This document shows, one piece after another, positions 6,308 through 14,022 of a DNA stretch of 14,022 nucleotides. A model generated the notes under the pieces. It saw only the letters and a list, made by a program, of their open reading frames with translations. It searched no databases and was not told where the DNA came from. The position numbers and the translations under genes were made by a program. The stretch spans positions 1 through 14,022 of the forward strand of contig JAFVMP010000203.1 of the NCBI GenBank assembly GCA_017506845.1. Reading direction: 5' to 3'. The stretch's first letter is position 1, and each line of letters begins with the position of its first letter. The DNA comes from Campylobacter sp. (lineage in GTDB: Bacteria; Campylobacterota; Campylobacteria; Campylobacterales; Campylobacteraceae).

Positions 6308-7504
6308 ATGATTAGATTTTTGTTTATTGGCTTGATTTTTTCTTCGCTTTTTAGCGCAAATGTATCTGATAAAATTAAAGATCAAAAAAATAGTATTGAT
6401 TCAGCCAAAAAGCTTGAAAGCCAGATAAATAAAAAACTTGAAGAGTTAGCTAATGATATAATTGCTGGCAATAAAGCTGTGCAAAATACTGCTAAGCAGA
6501 TTGAAGAGCTAGCTAAGCAAGTTGAGGAATTAGAAGATAGTGCTCATAGTGCTAATCTTGAACTAGATAAGCTTACTAGCCAAAATGGTGAGTTAATTCG
6601 TAGTCAAAAAGATATGGAGCTTAGGCTAGTCAAAATTATAAGCGAAGATTTTGCCTATGATTTAGTAGCGCCAAATGATTATAGTGAGAGTCAAGATAGC
6701 ATAATAGCAACTGAGATTTTAAAAAATTTAAATAGTGTAATGAATAGTGAATTTAAAAAATTAGCTCAAGATTATGAAGAGACTACAAATTTGATAAAAT
6801 CACAATCAAAAAAGATTGAATCGATTAAATTTGATTTAAAAGAATTTCGCCAAAAACAAAAAGCTTTAAAATCGCTCCAAACTAAGCAAAAGAAAAATTT
6901 GGAGATTTTAAACCAAGATAAGAGTATATATTCTAAAAAATTAGCCAATATCAAAAAGCAACAAGATGAGATGCGAAAAACGCTTGAGAGCTTACAAATT
7001 CTAGCTATAAAACCAAAAGAACAACCAAAACAGCAAACCCAAACCAAAGCCACAGCTAAAAACGATGATGTAAGAGTGATAGGTACAAGCTATCAAGCTG
7101 GGAATGTAAAGCGATATAATGGAGCTAAAACTATTGCTCCACTAGATAAATTTAGTGTTAAACAAAAATTTGGTGATTATGTTGATCCAGTTTATAATAT
7201 TAAAATTTTCAATGAATCTGTTGTGTTGCGTTCAGCTACTACTGATGCAAGAGTTAAAAATGTCTTAGCTGGAACTATTGTATTTGCTAAAGAGACTCCT
7301 GTATTAGATAAGGTTGTGATTGTTGAAAATAGCAATGGAATTCATACAATTTATGCCCATTTAGACAAGATTGCTCCTACTATTAAGGTTGGACAAAAAG
7401 TTAAAAAAGGCTATGTTATTGGAAGAGTTAGACAGGATTTAACTTTTGAAGTAACACAGAAAAATTATCATATAAACCCACTTGAGTTGATATCAATGAA
7501 ATGA
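6308..7504 (+). CDS. EnvC-like periplasmic coiled-coil protein with degenerate LytM (M23) domain
   Basis: A 398-residue exported protein. A signal peptide covers about residues 1-17 (hydrophobic FLFIGLIFSSLF, then SA-NVS). Residues 20-110 and 145-230 are strongly predicted coiled coil (heptads rich in K, E, L and Q). A Pro/Gln/Lys/Thr linker follows (about 234-252), then an M23/LytM fold from about 275 to 395. The LytM domain keeps the middle motif YAHLD (349-353, His351), but the first His/Asp zinc pair is absent (no His between residues 284 and 345) and the usual HLHFEV is DLTFEV (377-382). It is therefore probably not a peptidase. This is the EnvC architecture: a non-catalytic LytM factor that binds FtsX through its coiled coil and activates amidases. 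It corresponds to C. jejuni Cj1275c, annotated as an M23 peptidase. No gap from ftsX. Confidence 0.87.
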   Translation: MIRFLFIGLIFSSLFSANVSDKIKDQKNSIDSAKKLESQINKKLEELANDIIAGNKAVQNTAKQIEELAKQVEELEDSAHSANLELDKLTSQNGELIRSQKDMELRLVKIISEDFAYDLVAPNDYSESQDSIIATEILKNLNSVMNSEFKKLAQDYEETTNLIKSQSKKIESIKFDLKEFRQKQKALKSLQTKQKKNLEILNQDKSIYSKKLANIKKQQDEMRKTLESLQILAIKPKEQPKQQTQTKATAKNDDVRVIGTSYQAGNVKRYNGAKTIAPLDKFSVKQKFGDYVDPVYNIKIFNESVVLRSATTDARVKNVLAGTIVFAKETPVLDKVVIVENSNGIHTIYAHLDKIAPTIKVGQKVKKGYVIGRVRQDLTFEVTQKNYHINPLELISMK

Positions 7505-7552
7505 TTAATCTAAATTTAGTCTCAATTATCATGGTTGATTAATGCATTTTTT
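7504..7552 (+). terminator. possible weak terminator after the EnvC-like gene
   Basis: ATTAATC (7504-7510) and GATTAAT (7537-7543) can pair, and TTTTTT follows at 7547-7552. A second short palindrome, CTAAATTTAG, lies at 7510-7519. The stem is only 7 bp, AT-rich, with a 26-base loop, so termination would be partial at best. Confidence 0.25.
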
Positions 7553-7563
7553 AATTTGTTTTA

Positions 7564-8314
<751 letters not shown>

Positions 8315-8326
8315 GAAAGGATAATG

Positions 8327-8545
8327 ATGAGAATAGAAGAGATTGCAGCTAAAGCTTTAGAGGCCGTAGGTGATGATAGATATCAACTAGCACTTTTAGT
8401 AGCAAAAAGAGCTGAAGCTATAGCAAATGGTGCTCAAATTTTAGTAGATGTTAATGCTCAAAAGATGAAATTTACAGATATTGCGCTTTTAGAGATAGCG
8501 CAAGGCAAAATCGCTTTAGAGGGAATCGTTGAATCAAATAGATAG
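8327..8545 (+). CDS. rpoZ: RNA polymerase omega subunit RpoZ
   Basis: A 72-residue protein matching the Campylobacter omega subunit: [11 protein letters not shown] start, then [20 protein letters not shown] (15-34), the conserved omega core that clamps the beta' C-terminus, and [10 protein letters not shown] later. Omega helps assemble RNA polymerase and, in proteobacteria, forms one of the ppGpp-binding sites with beta'. Two adjacent ATGs are possible. ATG 8327 lies six bases after AAAGG (8316-8320), whereas 8324 has only three, so the second is preferred; the alternative adds one Met. The 3' end overlaps the TTG start of spoT by 17 bp, the same rpoZ-spoT pairing as in E. coli. Confidence 0.93.
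   Translation: MRIEEIAAKALEAVGDDRYQLALLVAKRAEAIANGAQILVDVNAQKMKFTDIALLEIAQGKIALEGIVESNR
8518..8523 (+). promoter_or_regulatory. ribosome binding site fixing the TTG start of spoT
   Basis: AGAGGG with a five-base spacer to TTG 8529, inside the rpoZ coding end. No ATG with a comparable site lies nearby in the spoT frame. Confidence 0.6.
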
Positions 8546-10718
8546 CGAGCAGCTTTTAGAGCAGCTCATTGATGATGTTGTCTGTGCTAAAAGCATAGAA
8601 TCGGCAAAGGATGTTTTATACTCAGTAGCTAAGCCTACTGGTATGCTACTTAAAGCAGTTGATTATTGTATTAGGTTACATGATGGACAGTTTAGAAAAA
8701 GTGGTGAGCCGTACTCGATACACCCGATTTTAGTCTGTTCATTTGTAGCGCATATGGGCGGTGATGAGAGTATGCTTATTGCTGCATTGTTACATGATGT
8801 AGTCGAGGATACTGAATGCAGTGAAGAGGAGTTGCAATTTGAATTTGGCGAAGAGGTTGCTGTGCTTGTTCGTGGGCTTACAAAGATTGTAGCAATTAGA
8901 GAAAATGAGTTAATTAGCTCAAGTTCTAATGAAAAATTAGCAGCCTCAGCTTTAACATTTAGAAAGATGCTTTTGGTATCAATAGAAGATGTTAGGGTTC
9001 TTATTATTAAATTATGTGATAGGCTTCATAATATGCTTACTTTAGGCGTATTAAGACCAGAAAAGCAAAAAAGAATATCAGAAGAAACATTGGTGGTTTA
9101 TGCGCCAATTGCCCATAGACTTGGTATCTCATCTATTAAAAATATATTAGAGGATTTAAGCTTTAAATATGTTATGCCTAAAGAGTATGCTGGGATTGAG
9201 TCATATATCAATGAGCATAAACAACAGCTTCAGCTTAAAATTAACTCATTTAGCCAAAAAGTAAGCGAAAAGCTCCTCGCTCACGGCTTTTCTGAAGATA
9301 GTTTTATTATTCAAAAGCGTATTAAACACTACTATTCAATATATCTAAAGATGCAAAGAAAGGGAATTAGTCTAGAGGAGGTTTTAGACCTTTTAGCTAT
9401 TAGAATTCTTGTTCATAATCCAAAAGATTGTTATTTAGCTCTTGGTATTATACATATGAATTTTAATCCTTTAATATCAAGATTTAAAGATTACATAGCT
9501 TTACCAAAACAAAATGGATATCAAACGATCCATACGACAATTTTTGATAATAAAACTATTATCGAGGCTCAAATTCGCTCATTTGATATGCATAAAACAG
9601 CAGAGTATGGAGTCGCAGCTCATTGGAAATATAAAAGCGGTGGTTTGGTTTCTCCTAAGCTTGATTGGTTAAGTGATATAAAGGCTCAAGAGAGTGATGA
9701 TAAAAGCATTGAAGATCTATATGAGTACGCAAAAGATAGCCTATATGTAGAAGATATAGCGGTATATTCGCCAAAAGGTGGAATATTTACACTTCCTAGA
9801 GGTGCTACGGCTTTGGATTATGCGTATGAGATTCACTCTGAGGTTGGTTTGCACGCTAAAGAAGCCTATATAAATAGAATAAAAGTACCATTACTTACTG
9901 AACTAAAAAATGGAGATATAGTTCGTATTATTACTGGAGATGAGGCCAAATATAGATGTAGTTGGCTAGATAGCGTCAAAACAGGTAAGGCTAGGGCGAC
10001 TATTAGAAGCTTTTGCCGTCAAAAGTTAAGAGATATTAATTATCAAGTATCTATTGATATTTTAGTTGCTATATTTAATGTTACCGAGGTTAAAATTTTA
10101 GAGTGGTTGGAACAAGAGGGTTTAACTAAAAAAATTTCAAAAATTGCTACTGATTCAGTCTATTTAAAAGAGATAGTTCAAATTCTAGATACTCACTCCA
10201 AAAAAGATAAGCTATTTTCACTTAAATTTAGTGACAAACATGAGATTAAAAAGCAAAAATTTGATAATATTGTAGTATATTCAAATTATACTATTAAAAG
10301 CGTAGATTTTGATTATTGTTGTAATCCAAAACGCGGCGATGATATTATAGGTTTTAGAAATGGTAGCAATGTTACAGTTCATCATAAATTATGTGAAAGA
10401 GCTGCAAAACTCATGAGCGATAAAGAGGAGATGATTTTTGTCAAATGGACAAGAAACGCTCCACATAGATATAAAGTAATTGTAAGTATTGAGAATAAGC
10501 GTGGAAGTTTGGCTGAGTTTTTAACCTATCTTGCTAAACTAAATGTTGATTTAGTTACTATTACGCTTAGTGAGAGTGATGATTTGATTGCTGCTGATTA
10601 TTTTGATGTAGTGATAGAATTAAGTGAAAATTTAGATAGTTCTTCAATTAAGGATAAACTAAAGGATCGCTATAAAATAGCTGAATTTAGTTCGCTAAGT
10701 GACGCATATAAAAATTAA
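8529..10718 (+). CDS. spoT: bifunctional (p)ppGpp synthetase/hydrolase SpoT (RSH)
   Basis: A 729-residue long RSH protein. The N-terminal HD hydrolase domain (about 30-190) keeps its metal and catalytic motifs: [12 protein letters not shown] (55-66), HDVVED (89-94) and DRLHNM (163-168). The synthetase domain (about 225-365) shows HYYSIYLKM (266-274), [16 protein letters not shown] (316-331) and the closing AEYGVAAHW (357-365). The RFKD form is that reported for bifunctional RSH enzymes, versus ExDD in synthetase-only RelA. A TGS domain follows (about 407-470), then a conserved [15 protein letters not shown] block, then a C-terminal ACT domain (about 650-725). It makes and degrades the stringent-response alarmone in the cytoplasm; Campylobacter carries a single long RSH, so this should be both activities. 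The start is TTG, overlapping rpoZ by 17 bp. tyrS begins 9 bases after its stop. Confidence 0.95.
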   Translation: MNQIDSEQLLEQLIDDVVCAKSIESAKDVLYSVAKPTGMLLKAVDYCIRLHDGQFRKSGEPYSIHPILVCSFVAHMGGDESMLIAALLHDVVEDTECSEEELQFEFGEEVAVLVRGLTKIVAIRENELISSSSNEKLAASALTFRKMLLVSIEDVRVLIIKLCDRLHNMLTLGVLRPEKQKRISEETLVVYAPIAHRLGISSIKNILEDLSFKYVMPKEYAGIESYINEHKQQLQLKINSFSQKVSEKLLAHGFSEDSFIIQKRIKHYYSIYLKMQRKGISLEEVLDLLAIRILVHNPKDCYLALGIIHMNFNPLISRFKDYIALPKQNGYQTIHTTIFDNKTIIEAQIRSFDMHKTAEYGVAAHWKYKSGGLVSPKLDWLSDIKAQESDDKSIEDLYEYAKDSLYVEDIAVYSPKGGIFTLPRGATALDYAYEIHSEVGLHAKEAYINRIKVPLLTELKNGDIVRIITGDEAKYRCSWLDSVKTGKARATIRSFCRQKLRDINYQVSIDILVAIFNVTEVKILEWLEQEGLTKKISKIATDSVYLKEIVQILDTHSKKDKLFSLKFSDKHEIKKQKFDNIVVYSNYTIKSVDFDYCCNPKRGDDIIGFRNGSNVTVHHKLCERAAKLMSDKEEMIFVKWTRNAPHRYKVIVSIENKRGSLAEFLTYLAKLNVDLVTITLSESDDLIAADYFDVVIELSENLDSSSIKDKLKDRYKIAEFSSLSDAYKN

Positions 10719-10727
10719 GGAAGATGT

Positions 10728-11930
10728 ATGATAGCTAAAATTATGAGTGAGATCAAGCGTGGAACAGCTGAGATAATTGACTATGAACGCATTGAAAATT
10801 TGATCAAAAACTATTATGAAAAGGGTGAGAGGTTTTATATTAAAGCGGGCTTTGACCCTACGGCTCCAGATCTTCACTTAGGACATACAGTAGTTTTAAA
10901 TAAGATGAGACTACTACAAGAACACGGCGGTATTGTGCAGTTTTTGATCGGTGATTTTACTGCAAAAATTGGCGATCCAACCGGCAAGAGTGTAACTAGA
11001 AAAATTTTAAGCGATGAGGTTATAGCTCAAAATGCTAAAACATATAAAGAGCAAGTTTTTAAAATATTAGACGAGAGTAAAACTGAAGTAATGTTTAACT
11101 CTGCTTGGCTTAATACTTTAGGTGCTGATGGACTTATAGCACTTGCTAGTACTTTTAATGTAGCTAGAATGCTTGAGCGTGATGACTTTACTAAACGATA
11201 TAAGGCTGAGACGCCAATTGCTATTAGTGAGTTTTTATATCCACTGTTACAAGGTTATGATAGTGTGGCGATGAAGTGCGATATTGAGATGGGTGGAACA
11301 GATCAGAAATTTAATCTTTTAATGGGTAGGACTCTTGGTCGTACTTATAACATTGGCAAAGAACAAGCAATTATTATGATGCCACTTCTTGTTGGGCTTG
11401 ATGGCGTTAATAAGATGAGTAAAAGCCTAGGCAATTATATTGGTGTAACTGAATCAGCCAATGATATTTTTGGTAAAACTTTAAGTATTAGCGATGAGCT
11501 TATGTGGGTTTGGTATGAACTGCTTAGTAGTTTAAGTAATGATGAGATAGAAAAGCTAAAAAGAGACGTAGAAAATGGCACACTTCATCCTAAAGTTGCA
11601 AAAGAAAATCTAGCTTTAGAGCTGGCAGCTAGATTTAATACTCAAGAAGCAGCCTTAGCTGCAAGAGATGAATTTAATAGAGTTCATGCTAAAGGACAGC
11701 TTCCAAGCGATATGGCTAAATTTGAGATAGAAGCTGGTGATATCTGGATTGTAGAGGCACTTAGCCTGTGCAAGCTAGCTGGGTCAAATTCAGATGCTCG
11801 TCGTCATATTAAAGCAAATGCAGTCAGCGTTGATCAGGTTAAAATTAGCGATGATCAATTAAGACTTAGTAAGGGTGAGTATGTATTGCAAGTTGGTAAA
11901 AAAGCTTATGCTAGATTAGAGGTAAAATAA
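10728..11930 (+). CDS. tyrS: tyrosyl-tRNA synthetase
   Basis: A 400-residue class I aminoacyl-tRNA synthetase. The HIGH-type motif is HLGH (50-53), with FDPTAPDLH just before it; the tyrosine pocket shows [10 protein letters not shown] and the GGTDQKFN block; the KMSKS loop is exact at residues 229-233. A C-terminal S4-like RNA-binding domain lies at about 335-398 ([28 protein letters not shown]). It charges tRNA-Tyr with tyrosine. ATG 10728 has AAGGA (10717-10721) six bases upstream, starting on the spoT stop codon; ATG 10743 would be a weaker choice. The stop shares one base with the start of the flavoprotein gene (TAATG), implying coupled translation. Confidence 0.96.
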   Translation: MIAKIMSEIKRGTAEIIDYERIENLIKNYYEKGERFYIKAGFDPTAPDLHLGHTVVLNKMRLLQEHGGIVQFLIGDFTAKIGDPTGKSVTRKILSDEVIAQNAKTYKEQVFKILDESKTEVMFNSAWLNTLGADGLIALASTFNVARMLERDDFTKRYKAETPIAISEFLYPLLQGYDSVAMKCDIEMGGTDQKFNLLMGRTLGRTYNIGKEQAIIMMPLLVGLDGVNKMSKSLGNYIGVTESANDIFGKTLSISDELMWVWYELLSSLSNDEIEKLKRDVENGTLHPKVAKENLALELAARFNTQEAALAARDEFNRVHAKGQLPSDMAKFEIEAGDIWIVEALSLCKLAGSNSDARRHIKANAVSVDQVKISDDQLRLSKGEYVLQVGKKAYARLEVK

Positions 11931-13042
11931 TGGAATTAAAAAGTTTAAAAATAGGCAAATATGAGATTAAATATCCTATTATCCAAGGTGGTATGGGACT
12001 TGGCATAAGCTGGAATAGGCTAGCTGGTAATGTAAGCTTAAATGGCGGACTAGGTGTAATTAGCTCTGTTGGAACTGGATACTATGAGCATAGAGCTCAT
12101 ATTACAAAAGAGTTAAATTCAAAACCATATGATAGTGTAAATTTTTACTCTAGAAATGGCTTTAAAGCTATAATTGACAATGCGCGTAAAATTTGTGGAG
12201 ATAAACCACTAGCAGCAAATATAATGTGTGCTAGCAATGATTATGCTAGAATAGTAAAAGATGCGTGCGAACACGGCATAAATATTATAATTTCAGGGGC
12301 TGGACTTCCAACAAATTTACCAGAGCTTACTAAAGGTTTTGCCGATGTAGCGCTTGTGCCGATTGTTAGCTCTGCTAAAGCGTTAAAGATTATATGCAAA
12401 CGCTGGTATGACCGCTATAATCGCTTACCAGATGCTGTTGTGTTAGAAGGGCCGCTTAGTGGCGGACATCAAGGCTTTACATATGAGCAGTGTCTAGATC
12501 CAAACTATCAGCTAGAAAATCTTATTAAACCAGTAGTAGATGAGGCTTCTAGATGGGCTGAGGTAGGTGGAAATCCAATCCCAGTAGTAGCAGCTGGTGG
12601 TATTTGGGATCATGATGATATTGTTAAGGCAATTAGCCTTGGAGCCAGTGGCGTGCAAATGGGGACTAGATTTATAGGAACTCATGAGTGCGATGCAGCA
12701 GATGGATTTAAAGAGGTTTTATTAAATGCTAAAAAAGAAGATATTAAACTAATTAAAAGTCCTGTAGGCTATCCAGCACGCGGAATTCAGACAAATTTAT
12801 TAGATTTAGTAGAGAAAAATGCTGGCCCAAAAATTCAATGTATTAGCAACTGTGTAGCTCCTTGCCAGCGTGGTAAAGAGGCTAAACAAGTAGGATATTG
12901 TATAGCTGATAGGCTCTATGATGCAGTAAGTGGAAATAAGGAGACTGGGCTATTTTTTAGTGGAGCAAATGGATATAGATTAAATGAGATAATTAGCGTT
13001 AAAGAGCTTATGAAAAAGTTGGTTTATGGGGAAAATAGCTAA
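11930..13042 (+). CDS. nitronate monooxygenase / FabK-like FMN TIM-barrel protein
   Basis: A 370-residue cytoplasmic flavoprotein of the 2-nitropropane dioxygenase / FabK / IMPDH-like barrel family. Motifs visible are IIQGGMGLGIS (17-27) at the first FMN strand, IISGAGLP (120-127), LEGPLSGGHQG (172-182) with His180 at the position of the catalytic His of nitronate monooxygenases, and AAGGIWDHDDI (221-231) plus GASGVQMGTRFI (238-249), the FMN phosphate sites. Near the C-terminus is a Cys cluster (304, 308, 312, 324) found in a subset of this family. The orthologue is C. jejuni Cj1270c. Substrate is uncertain: nitronate detoxification, NADH:quinone reduction or enoyl-ACP reduction are all family activities. 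It sits between tyrS (1-bp overlap) and amiA (17-bp overlap). Confidence 0.82.
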   Translation: MELKSLKIGKYEIKYPIIQGGMGLGISWNRLAGNVSLNGGLGVISSVGTGYYEHRAHITKELNSKPYDSVNFYSRNGFKAIIDNARKICGDKPLAANIMCASNDYARIVKDACEHGINIIISGAGLPTNLPELTKGFADVALVPIVSSAKALKIICKRWYDRYNRLPDAVVLEGPLSGGHQGFTYEQCLDPNYQLENLIKPVVDEASRWAEVGGNPIPVVAAGGIWDHDDIVKAISLGASGVQMGTRFIGTHECDAADGFKEVLLNAKKEDIKLIKSPVGYPARGIQTNLLDLVEKNAGPKIQCISNCVAPCQRGKEAKQVGYCIADRLYDAVSGNKETGLFFSGANGYRLNEIISVKELMKKLVYGENS

Positions 13043-14022
13043 GCTTTTACTTCCGTTTTTTCTTGCTGTTTTTGCCTTTGGTGGTGGTGTTTTTGATGAA
13101 TTTGATAATAAATTTGCCAAGGCAAATAAGCAAGATAGAATCCAAATTTACCACGAATTAAAGGGTGTCTATCTTAGTTCTATTTTAAATAATAATGATA
13201 AATTAAAGCTAGAATGCCTTGAGAGATTAGTAAGTGGTGGTAAGAGCCTTGGGATTGATTATAGTGTTTATGCTAATGAGTTAGATTTACTTAGTTCAAA
13301 ATTTAGCAAATTAAAGCCAAAAATAGTAGAAACTAAAAAGCCAGCTCAGTTAGCTAAGAATACAACCAGTAAGATAGTTCAAAAAATAGAGTATAAAATC
13401 CTATCTACTAGTAGTTCTAAAGATGAATTTATTATTAGACTAAACGAAAATAGCAGCAATATAAAAATCAAAAAATCTCAGCTCAACACAAATAAAAGCT
13501 ATCGTCAAATTTTTGATTTTGATGGGGTTTTGACTACATCATATAAGAATAAAAAAAGCCAAATTTCAGATCAAATAAGAGTAGCACAATTTGATAAAAA
13601 TAGTGTTAGAATTGTATTTACAAATGATACAAAGCAAGAGATTAATTACACTATTGATGGTAAAAATATAATTTTTAGCATAAAAAATAGCACTCAAAAA
13701 GCAACTACTAAAACTAAGAGCGCTAAAACAAACCAACAAGCAACTCAAAAAACAAAGACTAATGAACAAAAGCAAAGTCTAAAAACAACTTCAGCTAAGT
13801 CTGATATCAAAAATGATACACAAAAAAATATTAGTAAAACTACGGCACAAAAGGCACAAGCAAGAGGTGCAAATAAAAATAGGGTAATCGTATTAGATGC
13901 AGGGCATGGTGGCAAAGACGCAGGTGCTGTTGGAAAAAATAAATTATATGAGAAAAATATCGTTCTTAGCATTGCTTTAGAGACTGGTAAAATTCTAAAA
14001 AGTCGAGGATACAAGGTATATT
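13026..14022 (+). CDS. amiA: N-acetylmuramoyl-L-alanine amidase AmiA, 5' part
   Basis: The gene is cut by the right edge; 332 codons are visible. The N-terminus is a signal peptide (MGKIAK, then LLLPFFLAVFAFG), so the product is periplasmic. Residues about 115-218 are a beta-rich AMIN-like region that would target peptidoglycan or the septum. A low-complexity Lys/Thr/Gln/Ser linker spans about 221-286. The Amidase_3 catalytic domain then begins: VLDAGHGGKDAGAVG contains zinc ligand His294, and LYEKNIVLS contains zinc ligand Glu309; the remaining His and Glu lie beyond the window. The enzyme cuts the amide between MurNAc and L-Ala to separate daughter cells. ATG 13026 overlaps the previous gene by 17 bp and has only a weak A-rich ribosome site. 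It is a likely target of the FtsEX/EnvC-like proteins at 4840-7504. Confidence 0.92.
   Translation, partial: MGKIAKLLLPFFLAVFAFGGGVFDEFDNKFAKANKQDRIQIYHELKGVYLSSILNNNDKLKLECLERLVSGGKSLGIDYSVYANELDLLSSKFSKLKPKIVETKKPAQLAKNTTSKIVQKIEYKILSTSSSKDEFIIRLNENSSNIKIKKSQLNTNKSYRQIFDFDGVLTTSYKNKKSQISDQIRVAQFDKNSVRIVFTNDTKQEINYTIDGKNIIFSIKNSTQKATTKTKSAKTNQQATQKTKTNEQKQSLKTTSAKSDIKNDTQKNISKTTAQKAQARGANKNRVIVLDAGHGGKDAGAVGKNKLYEKNIVLSIALETGKILKSRGYKVY

Noticed and set aside
6772..7053. Minus-strand open frame of 93 codons in the coiled-coil gene
   Set aside because: It is the antisense of a Lys/Gln-rich coiled coil, giving a Phe/Cys-rich product with no start signal or family resemblance.
13566..14014. 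Two minus-strand open frames opposite amiA
   Set aside because: They are antisense shadows of the amiA linker and catalytic region, whose + strand frame carries the amidase motifs.

Overview
The window is AT-rich, almost wholly coding, and matches the Campylobacter (Campylobacterota) chromosome. Protein content and gene order agree, from memory, with the Campylobacter jejuni stretch that runs from the rod-shape gene mrdB/rodA through a pseudouridine synthase, flpA, trmB, ftsE, ftsX, an M23-like protein, pyrH, rpoZ, spoT, tyrS and a nitronate monooxygenase-like gene to amiA (Cj1282 down to Cj1269c). The species cannot be named from the sequence alone. FlpA, the long TrmB and the single long RSH protein all point to Campylobacter.

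Layout. Bases 1-405 hold the 3' end of a Sco1/SenC copper chaperone gene on the + strand. It converges with and overlaps by 4 bp the rodA gene on the - strand (402-1508). A 53-bp divergent gap (1509-1561) carries overlapping candidate -10 boxes for rodA and for the long + strand gene string that fills the rest of the window: RluA/RluD-type pseudouridine synthase, flpA, trmB, ftsE, ftsX, an EnvC-like coiled-coil/LytM protein, pyrH, rpoZ, spoT, tyrS, a nitronate monooxygenase-like flavoprotein, and amiA, which runs off the right edge. Junctions are very tight (1-65 bp overlaps, 0 bp, or about 10 bp). The only sizeable gap on this strand is 7505-7594, before pyrH, with a good TATAAT box and a possible weak terminator. 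No tRNA, rRNA, CRISPR array, insertion sequence or phage gene is visible.

How the genes fit together. Two themes are interleaved. The first is cell-wall growth and division: RodA makes lateral glycan strands, and FtsE-FtsX with the adjoining EnvC-like protein should regulate septal peptidoglycan cutting by the AmiA amidase at the end of the window. The EnvC-like LytM domain has lost the zinc-binding residues, as expected for an activator rather than an enzyme. The second is translation and growth control: rRNA pseudouridylation, tRNA m7G methylation, UMP kinase, RNA polymerase omega, the (p)ppGpp enzyme SpoT, and tyrosyl-tRNA synthetase. FlpA adds a surface fibronectin-binding lipoprotein, and its published binding nonapeptide is almost intact here.

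This is mostly conserved core chromosome, not an accessory island. The most rewarding points are the FtsEX / degenerate LytM / AmiA arrangement, the FlpA motif, an unusual substitution in the TrmB signature, the cysteine cluster in the flavoprotein, and the 65-bp overlap between the pseudouridine synthase and flpA.
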